A DNA stretch of 64,000 bases from Melampsora larici-populina 98AG31 (lineage: Eukaryota; Basidiomycota; Pucciniomycetes; Pucciniales; Melampsoraceae), in NCBI RefSeq assembly GCF_000204055.1, contig NW_006768825.1, positions 257,118 to 321,117 on the forward strand. The letters are read 5' to 3'. The translations under genes and the position numbers were made by a program. Below the pieces are notes generated by a model that was not told the origin of the DNA, did not search any database, and saw only the letters and a list, made by a program, of their open reading frames with translations. Below, piece by piece: positions 44,818-57,667 of this stretch. Position 1 is the first letter of the stretch. Each line of letters opens with the position of its first letter.

Positions 44818-45561
44818 ATTCAGTACATACCTGATTGCGGCCTTCTTACTATCGATTTCACTCTCAGCTCTTTCCGGCGCTGCAGCTGATTAAAAAGTTG
44901 AGTGCAGCATCTACGCATCAGGAATGTCTACGGATCAGGTCCCTAATCACTCATTTACGCATTGTCCCTTTTAGCATTGGGCTGGCTATTTCATGAATCG
45001 GTGCATGACATCCTATGTCCATTTTCACTGGGACCAGCCTCTATATACGACGAATGCGGCTGAGATGGCCCACTGCGTAAAGCTTTTGAATTTCCATCAT
45101 CTCCTGTTCTTTCTTCGTCCAACTCGGGCGCACTCGCTACATCTTTTTTATCTTATCTCCTCGACGTCAGTCTCGCTCGCTCGTTCCGATCTTGAAGCGC
45201 AGACTCAAAGACCCGTTTAGCCTTTGAATCACTTGCATATCACCAAACTTGATTATTCTACATAGCATTCCCTGTGAAGACATTTTTACTGTCCTCATTT
45301 CCTTACTCCTCGAGGTAAGTTTTGCTTTCTATCTTCCATCGCCTGACCTTCATTTCAGACTCTCACCGCCTTGCCTTTTACGTCCTTCAGACGTCACGGC
45401 CACTACCTATCTCTATCCATCTTTGGATCGAAATAGCATCATAGTGCTCTGAACACCGTCTTTTGCAAACTTCGAACGCATTACCAGTAAGTCATGCACT
45501 TCTTTACCGGGATAATGCTACCTTTCAGAGAACTGATCTCCCTGCTACTTCACCATAGGCA
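44818..45561 (+). promoter_or_regulatory. Upstream/5' UTR region of the four-TM gene
   Basis: The segment is pyrimidine-rich and contains a likely 5' UTR intron: a GTAAGT donor at 45488-45493 and a CATAG acceptor at 45556-45560 immediately before the ATG. Another GTAAGT is at 45316-45321. No coding frame is supported here. Confidence 0.4.
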
Positions 45562-46548
45562 ATGCCGAGACCTCTTTCGCACTCTCGTCGTCAGCGAGCA
45601 CAAGCTTCACAACCTCGACCCCCTCACTGGCGCCCTCGTGTATCGTCCCCATTAACGAGCGAGATTATCTTTGGCGACAAGGAAGAGAAGAGTGATGCCA
45701 CATACATTTCTATTGATGCTCCGGGTCGTCTCGCGGAGGAAGAGGGCTTTAGTCGACCCCGAGTTAGCCATATCATCTTCAGTCTCTTTATCGACTGCCT
45801 ATTATCGTTTGGTCTGTGCCGAATCGCACTGGACAACTTGATCAATCTGCGTGACACTGTGGCGTCAATTCCACCGGCCTATCGAGCCGACGGCAAAGTG
45901 ATGTTCTGCCTACCAATCCATAATGCCGACCCGCGCTTTGTGGCCTTGGCCGATTATCCGATTTTACCACCTGGCAAGCTGTCGGACTTCGTGGACCTTC
46001 CACCCAATTGCAGCTTCCTACCGAACCCCCTGGTTGCTATTGGTCAATCGACGTCGATGAAAACCTTTATCCCTCTTCTTATCATTTGCTTTATCACGCT
46101 CAAGCTTGCATTCGGTCTTCTCGTTCTTCGAACATCACCCAACCCAAGAGCTCCACTGAATTACCTCAAGAAAACCGCGGCGATTCATCTTATTGTTACC
46201 TACCTCAGTGTCGTCTATGTGAACGTCAACTTCACATCCTTATTGAATCGCTACCCTACACTGGAGAGACTTTTGACGAGGTCATCAGAGTTCATGTATT
46301 TCATTCTTGGATTCCTCTTTTGTCTCTTCTTACTGTCATTGGTAGTTGTACCACTTCTTTGGGTCTTCAGCAGCAACATCGAGGAACGCGGTCATTCTGA
46401 GATATACCTCCCTACTCAATCTACTCAGATGTCATCGAACAGTGGTCCTAGCTCAGCTGATGTTCGAAAGCCATTCTCAAGGGTCAATGAAAAGTGTTTG
46501 AGTGCGATTCAAAACCAAAAGAAGAAAAGTTTTTCTTCTAGACTCTAG
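45562..46548 (+). CDS. Four-pass integral membrane protein of unknown function, 328 residues
   Basis: Single-exon coding region from the ATG right after a likely 5' UTR intron acceptor. Residues 1-65 are Arg/Pro/Ser-rich and polar. Four hydrophobic segments lie at about 70-90 (HIIFSLFIDCLLSFGLCRIAL), 168-189 (FIPLLIICFITLKLAFGLLVL), 206-226 and 245-268 (YFILGFLFCLFLLSLVVVPLLWVF). A loop of about 75 residues between segments 1 and 2 has two Cys (CLP and NCS). The tail is Ser-rich and ends in a basic stretch NQKKKSF. No family is recognised. The topology with both ends probably cytoplasmic and one large loop is inferred only from hydrophobicity. Confidence 0.75.
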   Translation: MPRPLSHSRRQRAQASQPRPPHWRPRVSSPLTSEIIFGDKEEKSDATYISIDAPGRLAEEEGFSRPRVSHIIFSLFIDCLLSFGLCRIALDNLINLRDTVASIPPAYRADGKVMFCLPIHNADPRFVALADYPILPPGKLSDFVDLPPNCSFLPNPLVAIGQSTSMKTFIPLLIICFITLKLAFGLLVLRTSPNPRAPLNYLKKTAAIHLIVTYLSVVYVNVNFTSLLNRYPTLERLLTRSSEFMYFILGFLFCLFLLSLVVVPLLWVFSSNIEERGHSEIYLPTQSTQMSSNSGPSSADVRKPFSRVNEKCLSAIQNQKKKSFSSRL

Positions 46549-47639
46549 ACTTTCATTTTATAGAGCTAGATTTATCCCGTACACCCACTCCGTCATCCAT
46601 AAGTATCTTTTTTACTCTTAGCTCCTTTGGCGTGTCATTTATGTATTTCACTACCTTTGTATCTTTTTGGTCTTTTCTTCTCTTCGGTACTACACGGTCA
46701 CATCTTTATTGCTGTTTTCGGGTTTGCGCTTGTTGCATATTGTTTCCACTATCGTTATCATTATCATCACTATTTATCAGTAGTTTTTTTTTACCTCTGA
46801 GTTTTCTTTGTTTGTTCTTGTAACGCTGTAAGCTCTTGATTAATCGAAGCGCTTGTTGTTTTGTGTTATTGAAAAGCGGACGTTAGACAAGATATCAATA
46901 CATTTTTTGTTAGAGTTTGTCTATCGTAGGTAATGATGATTATGAAGTCCATACCTTTGATCTCCAAGTCTGCAACATATAGTGCGAAATAATCATAGTA
47001 TCTTACGCTCCCGCTGCTACGCAAGCACGCCAACTGACTCGGACGAGCATGATCAAAGTCCGCCTGGTCACTCCTTGCAGATCAGAGCTGACCCACTTTC
47101 CCACAGGGTTCTGTGGTCAACTCTGTGGCCTGAACGCTCTACCAAACCTTCTCTTTGGCAGAACCGTCTCTACCGATAAAAATATAGGGTTTTCCATCGG
47201 GACGCGTCTCCCTTACCAGCTCCATCTACGTTAGCATATGCCTCGATATGGGGTGGAATGGGGTGGAATAAGTTCTCTATAAGTTGCTTCAGTAAATTGG
47301 CAAGTAAATCTTACGAATGGACTAGATGCAGTTCTCCGTGAAGCGGATCTTCTTCGATTTGGCTGATTGTATGCGTCTACCGCATAGAAAGGAGAGAGAG
47401 AGAATGGGTTTATCGGGTTGTGGCTCGATTCACATATAAGTTTGAAATTCATCTCATTCTGACTTCATTCAATCATGATTTGACTGATTCTTGTTGACCA
47501 TTCTCTCAATCGTCAGTCCTCCTCATCAAGTCACCATATTATCAACCTTTTAACTTGACCTATATAGAAAACATTCAATATCCCTTACTTTTTATAATTC
47601 ACTACCTGAGTCTCTTAAGCCCGTATACAATTTGTCAAC
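46549..47639. other. Intergenic between two plus-strand genes
   Basis: Holds the 3' UTR of the four-TM gene and the promoter/5' UTR of the axis-protein candidate. Short frames only (for example 47452-47231 minus); no supported gene. Confidence 0.5.
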
Positions 47640-50600
47640 ATGGTCACAGGCCGCAGAAAGAAAGCGCCAGCTAAAGATCCAGATCAACCAATTTCCGTAG
47701 ATGACCTATGCAAAATACTGGAAAACCTCATCGAGTTTCAAACCCCAACTCATCCTCAAGCTTCTGGTAAATTGAATCGCAAACGTAAAAAACCAGGCGA
47801 TCTCAATACTCCTCACAAGAGCTTTACGTCTTTTAATTCACAAGAGACCAAAGCTTTCAAAGACTTCTTTTCTTTGTTGCTTTCGGTTAAGGATCATGAT
47901 GTACGTTCTTTCATTTCTTCAAAAACCATATAATTTGGCTCTCGTCCCATTCAAGTAAAATACCCATTCTTCACTGACCTATCCCGATGTATGCGTGTGT
48001 ACTTCACGCCGACGAATAGTTGGAACGAGGTTTTGGAAGTGATGAGCTAGTCGCCAATTCGGAAAAGTACTGCTCTTTTTTCCGTCAAGGAATCTTGCCT
48101 CTCTAGTAAGTCATCGCCTTAACAATTGGGTGACTGAAGGTCAGCTGCATCCCGGAGGGTTCTGATATTTTGTCTCCAGCGCAATTCCATGTTCTCACAT
48201 CATTAAAGCAAAGGAAGATAGCAATCCAATCCATACCTCACCTCTACTTGGTTTGGTGACTTACATCTACGAAGTGGAGCTGGAGGCTTGTTGGGCACGC
48301 GAGCTCAGTGCAAAGAGCACGCGCTTCTTCAATGACAAAGTTGAACTGGGCCGTCTATGGGAAGATCTCTTGACTGCATTTGGCGATGGTATTCGGGTCA
48401 GTCGTTATTGGGCCTGTCTGTCTATTGATGGTATTCTGAACGGCACGCTAATCACATCAATCATCGCATCTAGACTCATGTCATTGACACGGACTCCAGT
48501 CCTGAATTGACTGTTTTCAAAGATATTCTGGGACCTGTTCAATTCCCTTTTGTTGCGTCCGTCATGCGTATTCATAAGTCGAAGAATTCCCCGAAGATCA
48601 GTGCCAAAGTACCAAGAGCGGTGAGTTGCCTGGAAATATCCAACTCTTCACACTTTTCCTCGTAGCTGCACAAGAGTGGAAGCTGATTGATTGTCACATG
48701 TGCATAAGCAGCTCTTGGAGTCAGTCGAGGCATTGTGCGGCGCAAGCCCCGAAAACAAGGAGCTCATCAAGTCGCCCTCGGTCATTGGCCCGTTGGTAGA
48801 GTTTCTATATCTTACCTCTCCCGTTTTCCCCTGGGGACATCACACTTCAGAAGTTCAGACACGTATTCATCAGATTTTGGTCTCGCTCTTTGTTCTTCTT
48901 CTTAGGGGTTTACTTTCTGATGTCATCTGCGATCACTCCGGTCAGTGAAAGACCGCATCTGTTGTCCGTTCATTCGATCTCTCCGACTGACTGTCATCAA
49001 TCTGGAATGGTGTAGATTTTATGTATGCGAACGTTGCGCTGCAGCTGGCCTTCACGGTTGCTCCTCTACTCAGGCCAGTGAAAGTACCTGGAAAAAAGTC
49101 TCCTACACCTGCTGAAGCACGAAAAGCACGCACAAACTGGTTCAAACAAATCTTCCCAATCTCCAAATTCGGTCAAGAACTCGCTGACGAGGTCGTCGTC
49201 AAATTAGTGGAGATGGTCAGCAGGCAATTTTGGATCGGAGTAGGAGCCATCCATAACCGGCTTGTCAGAGATGATGACGACAAGTGAGGCCTCAGGATAA
49301 TTCATATCGTGATTCTCTGTTAATTTGACGTTTTACGTTGTATGAAAGAGCGCGTTCAATCCCAATCATCAGCGGCAATCTGAACGACACGAAACTTGAG
49401 TGGGACGAAGACTCAATACCCGTGACCCGCAGCAATGTCCAATTCAACAAATCCACGTTGACCTGGTGTAGTGTTGACTTATTGGTCCGTCCCAATGTTT
49501 CCTGTTGTAGATTGCCAAACGCTTATTTTGATAGCAAAATATGTTCACAGGACCCAGGCTCGAAAACTCGAGGAATAGAGATGAACGCTGAAGTCGAATA
49601 TGAAGAAATTGCCAGGTCAGAATTGAAGATGGGCAAATCCTCAAAAAATGGTACGTAAGATCTGAACAGTTATATTTGTGGTACATCACGGCCATATAAT
49701 TGAAAACTTCATCACCTCAACTCCGCTTACAGGGGAGGAATCCCATATGAAGCTCGTTCTATATTTGAAAACGCCGCCAATCATTGAAGGAATTCCGATA
49801 AAGCGAACCAGCAGTAGCTTTCTATCTTTGATCATTAGCTCGCGCTACGATTTCATACTGCCTCGTCTACTAAAGAACAGGCATATAGTCAGTCCTTCGA
49901 ATTCATTCATATCACTCGAGTTCTATGCTGATGATGGTTTTGGGGTACTTTTGTAAACAAATGCAGAATTTCAGTCTAATACCCATCACTCCATTTGAAG
50001 CTATTGGCGCTGAGAAAGAGAGCCAGCGCAAGATACATGCGGAATCGCGACATCATGCGGATCGAACACTTTCTAAAGTCTCTATGAACAAAGAACACCT
50101 GCTAGCGGTGAATGTTGGTCATATGAGTCGTGAGGAAGGCATAAAAGCTTATCCTGACAACTCTCAAGCGAGAGCTGCCAAAGTGGAAAGAGAAGCACAG
50201 AGCGATATATCTCGCGACGACATGGGATTCTCCGTTAACAGCATAAAACCACTTCCAAATAAGACTCTTGGCCATCGATCCGCAGCTCAGGGAAACTTTA
50301 AAAGCTTGGATCTTAAAAACGATAAAAGCACAAAGAACTTCCGGCCCGCTGAAAGCCATGTTCCTAGGACTCGACCCAAGGAACGAGTGATCTCAATTCC
50401 AGCAAAGTCGAAGAATGCGCCGCCTCCACATACGAAAGTGGTCGAGATATCTTCCTCTTCGTCATCTTCCTTGACATCTTTTCCTCCGTTGGAATCTATC
50501 AACAGAGCGAAGGGCGACGAGGATAGCTGTTTAGCGGGTAACTTCGAAAATCCCGAAGCAGATCACTCGAGGTCCCGGAGCAGCAAGGAGAGTTTTCCGT

Positions 50601-53539
50601 CCATCCCCACTTCGAAGTCCAGGGATCCATTGAAAACCAAGAACCCTACGCTACCCTCCAAACCCGATAAACTTCCTAGGTATGTGAAATCTGACGATGA
50701 GAAAATCTCAGTGCAAGAAATGGAGCGTCTCCCGAAGCCAAAGAACGAAGATGAACCTTTGATAAAAAAGAACGTCCAACATCTAGACAAGCAAGCTGGT
50801 AAACTCCAGCCACTCGAAACCCCAAATGACGATCGCACGGATCTATCTCATAATTATGCTGCTCAAAAACCTCAACTGCGATCAACCCATCAGAGTTCAC
50901 CATCTGGAGGTGACACAGATAAAGAAAATGTTCCATTCGAAAAACCTCTCAAGCTAAACCATCTCAAGCGACCTTATCACCGAAAAATGATAATTGATAG
51001 TGCGACTGACGAACCAACTAGTGGTCACGGTAAGAGTATTCCGAAAACTTCCGACGTCGCAAGCTATTGCGGCTCTGAGAAAACAGACGAACTCGAGGAC
51101 ATCCAACCGATCTACAAGCGACCTAAAGTTATAGCTAATCTCAAGGAGACGCGTGTGAAACAATCAGTTTTCAAGAAGCCTGCGCTTCATTCGTCAGAGT
51201 TCGGACAAGAAGCGGTCGATTTAGATGATTCTGGCCTACAGAAGCGAGCACCCGAGAAATCCAGACCAGAGGCGGATCGGAAACGTCAATCACGGGCAAA
51301 GCAAATTAGTAATAGAGCCCCCGTTGTGACGGTTCTATCAAAATCTACTGATCTTCCGCGCTCGGAACCAGCCAAAAAATTCACAAATCGCTTGGCCAGA
51401 CCTCATTCACCACGAACAAAAAGAATTGCATCAGAAAAAGAAGACACCCACAAATCTGAATCCAAATTCGAAGACTCTCACTACGATGGAGATCCAACTT
51501 CAGCATTGGGAGAATCCGCAGCCACCCTATTGAAGTCACCGAATGAGATTCTGACTTCTAACCGCCCCAAAGTGAAGGGAATCTCTCTCTCCGACCGGAA
51601 CCTGTCGACCGATGACATGAAGGGCATACTTTCCGATTTCCTTGATCATGAAGCTAAACCAATAGAAATGAATCGTAAAAGAAAATCCGAAGTCTTCCAT
51701 TCAGAAGCTAAACGAAAGATTCTCAGGTTTGAACATGGACACAATTCTACGAAAAAACTCTTGATGCCGAAAGAGAGACCTGGCATGATTGACTCTCTGG
51801 CTTCTCGGCGAATCGACGAGAAAGAAACACAATCAAAGCACTTGGAATCGCATTCTACGGGACCGCATTCTGCTGCGAAGAAACGCCTTCGCGAAGTTTC
51901 CGTTCCTGCTTCGATAGTACTTGAATCCCCGTCCGGACTGACCTTTTATGCTGATAATGAAGGCCTCCGTGAAACTTCCATTCCTTCTTCGATCGTACTT
52001 GAATCACCGCCCGAGGTGAGCTTGAAGCAAATCATTGATCACTATCAGGGTAATCCACAAGAATTGCGAGATTCCGAGCAGATCTCCGATCAAGGAGCGT
52101 ATGCGATTGAGTCACAAAGAATGTACGACAACATGGAAAGCCCCCGAAGAAGCCGTTTCCCTTCACCTAAACCCCGTTTAGAACATTTGCTTGAGGATGC
52201 TATTGATGATCATTCTGATTCAGTTGATGAATTCGACGATGTAGAAGAGAAGAACATTCATGGTCAAGGTCAAAAGAACAGCGACAAACAGGCTGATAGA
52301 ACCTTACGTTTTCGACTCCCTTCCCAAAATTCAGCTGTCAATAAAGCGATGGTAACTTCAGTGAGCAAAAGACACGATGATAAATACTTCATTGGGGGAT
52401 CAGAATTGGGAGTCGGGTACAAAAGGAAGGGTAAACAAGAAAGCGCATTGGAGTCATCAACTGAATGGCCCAAAGAAAGTTTCGACGTCGGTGTCGTCGA
52501 AAGACTAACAAGACTCGAGAAGTCAGGCAAGCGATTGAATGTTGATAAAATACTCAAAGGTTTGAATATGGATGATGACTTTTCGGAAGAGCCAGGTCCA
52601 TCTCGCCAGACCAAACCTAGTTTGAAGAATGAGATTGGACAAGTACGTCACTACCAAATATCACATCTTTCCACTTTCGCATTTTCAAATTATCTTTTTT
52701 CTTACTAAAAGTGAGCATTGTCTCATATTCTTCTCGCAGAAAACTGTCCAAGCACGTGCGCCTGGCTTCGTCCACAAATCCTTGGGATCAGAAGCTTCTC
52801 CATCGGTGAGAGCTCCAAAATCGAAACCAACATCAACTATATGGCCAGAATCTTCCCGCGCTCAACGTACGGTAGCTGAGCCTATCAGGAAGGAAAGGAC
52901 TGAGCGTTTCGTAGACGCGCCGCGAGAAATCGTTAAGCTGGCCCCTCCATCGCCTCGAGCTCAAACTAAGTACACAAACGAGCATGAACAGAAGATCTCA
53001 GAATGCATGGACCAGCTCACAAAGGTATGCTCAAGATCTGAGCGACCCTCGTTTTATCTCAAGATTCTGCCCGCTAATTTATTGTCCGTCTGCTTCAGAT
53101 CATCATTGATAATTTGGGGCGGAAGAAAAATGAGACAAAAAGCGCCGCGGTTGATACACATATGATTCTTGTCAGACATGCTGAACGTGTGATGAACACT
53201 TGCGTTAAACAAAGGTGAGTTCAAATTTGACTCTCCTTTCTTTCCTCCGAAAAATGCGTTGATAGTTTTTTGCAATATCCTCTGCTGCGGATTGATCGTT
53301 TGCTCGACTATACATTTTATCTTCAAAAAAAAAATAGTGAGCAGATTGTGAACTCAATTCAAGATCAAAGTCGACAAACAGAAGAAAGACTAGTACCTTT
53401 TTTGGAGTCGGTTTTTGAGATGTGTGAGAATTTGGATGAAGAAGCAGCATGGATAGTCAAGTATTACCCTGAACATCGAAAGAAAGAGAAAGATCGCATG
53501 AAGTTGATGGATGAGATATTCGAGAAATGGATTCCATGA
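47640..53539 (+). CDS. Candidate meiotic chromosome-axis core protein (Red1/SYCP2-like architecture), 1625 residues
   Basis: Exons: 47640-47900, 48020-48105, 48180-48396, 48474-48620, 48712-48940, 49016-49283, 49349-49484, 49551-49650, 49733-49887, 49967-52642, 52740-53024, 53099-53214, 53338-53539; all junctions keep frame. The architecture is tripartite. Residues 1 to about 530 look folded: first helical (LLESVEALCGASPENKELI, VALQLAFTVAPLLRP), then beta-like (ARSIPIISGNLNDTKLEW, HMKLVLYLKTPP, SFLSLIISSRYDFILPRLL). Residues 534-1425, almost all of exon 10, are Lys/Ser/Pro-rich and disordered. The last roughly 110 residues are helical (ISECMDQLTKIIIDNL ... RLVPFLESVFEMCENLDEE ... MDEIFEKWIP). 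Red1, SYCP2 and ASY3 share an N-terminal ARM plus PH-like region, a long disordered middle and a C-terminal coiled coil, but the match here is architectural. Other nuclear scaffold proteins remain possible. The existence of the gene is much more certain than its function. Confidence 0.6.
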
Positions 53540-55641
53540 ACAATTAATCTTTTATTCATCTGACTTGAGTAAACTAAATTTTATGATATGACCATCATCA
53601 ATTGAAATGTATATTTGGTTGAACATTTCGTGGCTCAGTTATAAATAATGTAGGAATCTTTACCAACCATGTTTGCTGGGATCCGTCAGGTTCAGAAAAA
53701 TCTCGCAATATTGCTACAGGGTTTCCCTCCACAAAGAACCATGAGTAACTGCAGCTTTAAACAGACTGTAAGATTATGGACCGAGTGTGAACAAATCAAG
53801 ATAATATCTTGCTCCATTCTGCTGATATGAATCAAGGATCACTCAACTTAGCAAAGTGAAATCACTTCGCAAATAGTTCATCCTTACTCACTATGAACCT
53901 TTCCCAGAGACTCTGCAAGCAATTTTCATTCCAACAGCAATCATGGCGCAATTCATGGCGGAAGATGAGTGTACATGCTCATGCACATGTTAACAAGTGG
54001 ACTTTAGATATGTCTTTCAAATTCTTCAACTCTGTCAGATCATGCATTGATCAGATGCGACAAAGTCAAAGTAAGCAGGTTTTGCTCAATCACCGGGTTT
54101 TTTAGCATGCCTTGAAGTTGAACTTAAGGTGTACCGACCGACTTGTTGATCTTCGGTTTATCGAAACCGGTCGCAATCAAGCCCGATTACGCTCTGTGAT
54201 CTCCTTACCGGATGGAATTTCGTAGCCACACTTGAAATATCGGCAACTGATTATTCACAGCAGTCAAATGCCGGTAGGGTCGCCATATTCAATATCTGGC
54301 TTCCGAACCAATGGCACTAACAAAAATAACCCTTCAAATATAGGGTCAAGCCTTGAAAATGTAATTTTTGATGTAGGTTCGCAACAAGATGGGTTTATCA
54401 TAATTTAAGACACCCGAACTAAACTAGGTTGGAGGATACCAAATTTTGGAAAAGCCATACTATTGAAAATGTTCATCAAAAGCTTAGTGATGACTTCTTT
54501 CAGCAGCAGCTTAGCAGAGACTTTCGTGCATAGACGGTGGCACCGGCACCCACACAGCAGCTCAAAGGTGAATTCCGACGTCATTAAATTGCCTTTGCGG
54601 ATGACAATGTCGCGTGGGAGATCCCCGGCGGGGCTTCATTCAGATTCCGGCGATGGCTCGTTGCCGAGCGCGGATGCTAAAGACCAAGAATAATTTTTCA
54701 TGAGGACTTGTAATTTCTAATACTTGGCATTTACAAATGCAATTATTGAAGATATTCACTGCAACAATACCAGATAAAGATCATTATATTTTATACCCAA
54801 ACGAAAAGGTTGACTATAAATTGTCAAAAACCTCATACGAAGAGTTTAGCGGCTTTTTTCAGCGATAACATTGGTGGAGAATTTAATTCCGTATGCTGGG
54901 TCCAACCGGAAACACGGAAGCACCTCGTTCAAAGTCGTCAAAGGACAATTTTGATGACATTAATTGACAACCAACAATACCAATGACGCGTGGGAAATTC
55001 CATACTGGTTATGGCTCAAGTTTCAGGATATCATATGTTGACAGTTGGCAACTTTGAACTTCGAGAAAGGGCCCCATGATGTCCCCCGATGGGTTCCCTG
55101 AGGCCCAGACTGGGAAGCTGAGTCGGTGTTGAGCTGTGCTGAGAGATACGCAAATCATCGGCCAGTCCCTCCCAGTCGGTTGAGCTAGTCGCACATCTGA
55201 ACGCTGCTCATCAATTTCCTTTAATCTATTTTCAAGTGCCTTCGTCTACTCAATTCGTTCCTATATCAGACCGGCTTGGTTCAACTTTCATTTCATTCAA
55301 CGCATTGCTCCTTTTCCAAAAAAACAAGCAGGTCTTTATCCTTGGCTTATAATCCACTGTCCACACATCTAGTAGGTGCCTTATTAAAATTATCATCCCT
55401 GTCCTTAGTTGACAAACGCCTGATCTTTCAAATCAAACATTTCAAATCAAACAGAAACGGTACTTTGTTCATTTCCTCATTTATCGCACGGCACATATAT
55501 TTGCGCAAGCTACCGTCAATCGCACTCCACTCTTTAGTTATCGTATTTTTTCATTGCAATCACTATCTTTATTTGGCTCTTTTGCCTCTTGCTAAATCAT
55601 TTCACCAGCTCGACCATCTTTCATCGTCAACTATCTCCAAT
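53540..55641. other. Intergenic; includes a diverged tandem duplication and the promoter of the GH23-like gene
   Basis: Segments around 54480-54690 and 54830-55060 are related in the same orientation: GACAATGTCGCGTGGGAGATCCC and CCAATGACGCGTGGGAAATTCC, each preceded by GACxxCATTAA.TTG. A 76-codon frame lies in the first (54463-54693); the second has stops. No gene is supported. The last 400 bases are CT-rich promoter/5' UTR of the secreted protein. Confidence 0.45.
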
Positions 55642-57017
55642 ATGCTCGCACAACTTGCGCGAAGCTCGTGGTTATTGTTTGCCATCTCTACCGTCACCAT
55701 CATCATGGCCCACGGTTCCGCTGTTGCAGAGAAGATGAATGTTTCAAATTCTAACTCTCTAGTGCACAATTACTCCGTCCGCAATGTCCAAACCGACCAC
55801 TCCCGACTCGTCAAGCATTCCAAAAAGAAAAAACATCATCACCAATCACACCACCACAAAGCGACCATCAAGAAAGCTAAAGTGGAGGCCAACGTGGCCC
55901 CCACTCTCTCTGTGAAGAATAGAAGTAAAAAACTCGTCAACCTCAACTACACCCCTGTAGGCAAAGCTGTCGTCTCGGCCGCGTCGGATGGCTACGTGTC
56001 AGCTTCCGGTTCGAAAACTACTTTATCCATGGCATCTTTGACCAGCGCTTGTGGACCTCCTAAGGCTATCAGTTCAATCACTCAGAGTGCTGGCCCTAAC
56101 GGAAGTCAAGATTTCCTCAACTGCGGTATCAATGGCGGTGGTTGGGAACCTGCGCCTGTCAAAATGGGTATGATCAAGACTGTTACTCTCGAATCCGAAC
56201 CTGCAAAGAGTACTTTCGCTCCTTGCCAAAAGTTCAACTCTATCTTTGAGAAATACGGCCAAAAGTACAATAGTTAGTATCCTCGTCTACATCTTCTACG
56301 TCTACATTTTTCATCTGACTCCTTTATTTTTGTCACCTTCTCAGTCCCGCCCATCTTTTTGGCCGCGTTTGCCATGCAAGAATCGTCTTGTGACCCAAGT
56401 TGTAAAGGTGATAACGGTGGTGCTTGGGGTTTGATGCAAATCACCTCGGATAAATGCGGTGGTGCTCCAGGAGGAGATTGCGTACGTTGTTGTAATCATG
56501 TCCACACACCACCTCCCTATCTGACAGTCGATATCTTCTTCATTTCAGTCGAACCCGGATTACAATATTGCCATGGGTGCTAAGACATTTGCAGATGGTC
56601 TTTCCGCTTCCGGTGGGAATGTGTAAGCCGCCAGCTTGGTGTTTACAAGAAATATACGTCTGACTAATCACGTCTCTCGCGTTCACAGCCTACTTGCGCT
56701 CGGAGCTTATAACGGTATGTCGCATGCTCTTAACATTGATGAACAACAACTGATGATTGGACAAATTCGTAGGTTGGAGTAAGGGTCTAACCCATGGCCA
56801 AGCCGTCGCAGCCAAACAAACTGGTTGTTGCGTTTGTCAACAGAACCTTGTTAGTCTTAATTCTTTACAAACTTCACCTCAACTATCACTAATCTCCCTT
56901 CTCATCTTTCAGGATTACCTTCAACAATTCCTTAACGGATGGGTCCTTGGTGTCGATCCTTACCAGAAAAATCTAGGTATGGTCCACAACTTGGACTCTT
57001 GCGCTGATCAATCCTAG
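55642..57017 (+). CDS. Secreted lysozyme/lytic-transglycosylase-like protein (GH23 fold), 349 residues
   Basis: Exons: 55642-56272, 56345-56481, 56549-56622, 56689-56714, 56773-56849, 56913-57017; in-frame, with a GTTAGT, GTACGT, GTAAGC, GTATGT and GTTAGT donor series. The start MLAQLARSSWLLFAIS gives a signal peptide cleaved probably near residue 30. A basic, His-rich stretch (KKKKHHHQSHHHK, about 62-74) precedes a Ser-rich linker. The catalytic domain (about 190-349) has the SLT/GH23 pattern FAMQESSCDPSC with candidate catalytic Glu223, GAWGLMQIT, NIAMGAKTF and ALGAYNGWSKG. At least ten Cys in this part suggest disulfides. Members cleave N-acetylmuramyl or chitin-like glycans. A role against bacteria or in wall remodelling is inferred. 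An upstream in-frame open stretch (from 55276) lacks a better start. Confidence 0.85.
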
Positions 57018-57667
57018 TTCTGGTCTTTATCGACCAAATCATTGGATTCTTCATATCCTCGAAGAAAAGTTTGGCCTTGTATACAAGTGCTGTATATCGA
57101 TTTTCCATTTGTTTAGCATCTTTAGTACTGTTTCTCATTGGGCTTGTACCCACTTGTATAGAGTCTTGATGGACCATTGAGAATCCTTTGTGTCATTTCA
57201 ATCCCGTTCATTTTCAATTTCGTTCATCATGTTGAGCACAGATCGCATCTTTGTGAAACCTTGGACATTGTGCAACTTCTTTCCACGAATGAAATTGCTT
57301 TCTAGACATCGCGAAAAATATCCTTGTGAGACGCAACTCCGAATACATGAGACGCAACCCCGAATCCACAGTCTACGAGTTAGTGTTCATAGAAATCACA
57401 ACTCACTAGATACTGCAGGCTTTCAGTGAGCTTGATAGGATCAACACTCCTACCTCTTGGATTCAATGCAACTCTTACACTGACTTCAAGTAATTCTAGA
57501 AAATATAGTTGAGCGCTATTATCACATTTTTTTGCTTATACAATACATTAGAAATTTCTGGAAATCATACAGCGATACTTGAGAAAGTGGGTGCTCAAGA
57601 ACTTTGATGAGTCAATCTAATAAATTATTTCATTGGGCCATTGAGCTTATAATCAAGTTCCTGATTA
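57018..57667. other. Intergenic between convergent genes
   Basis: 3' flanks of the GH23-like gene (+) and the F-box-like gene (-). No further gene is supported. Confidence 0.5.
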
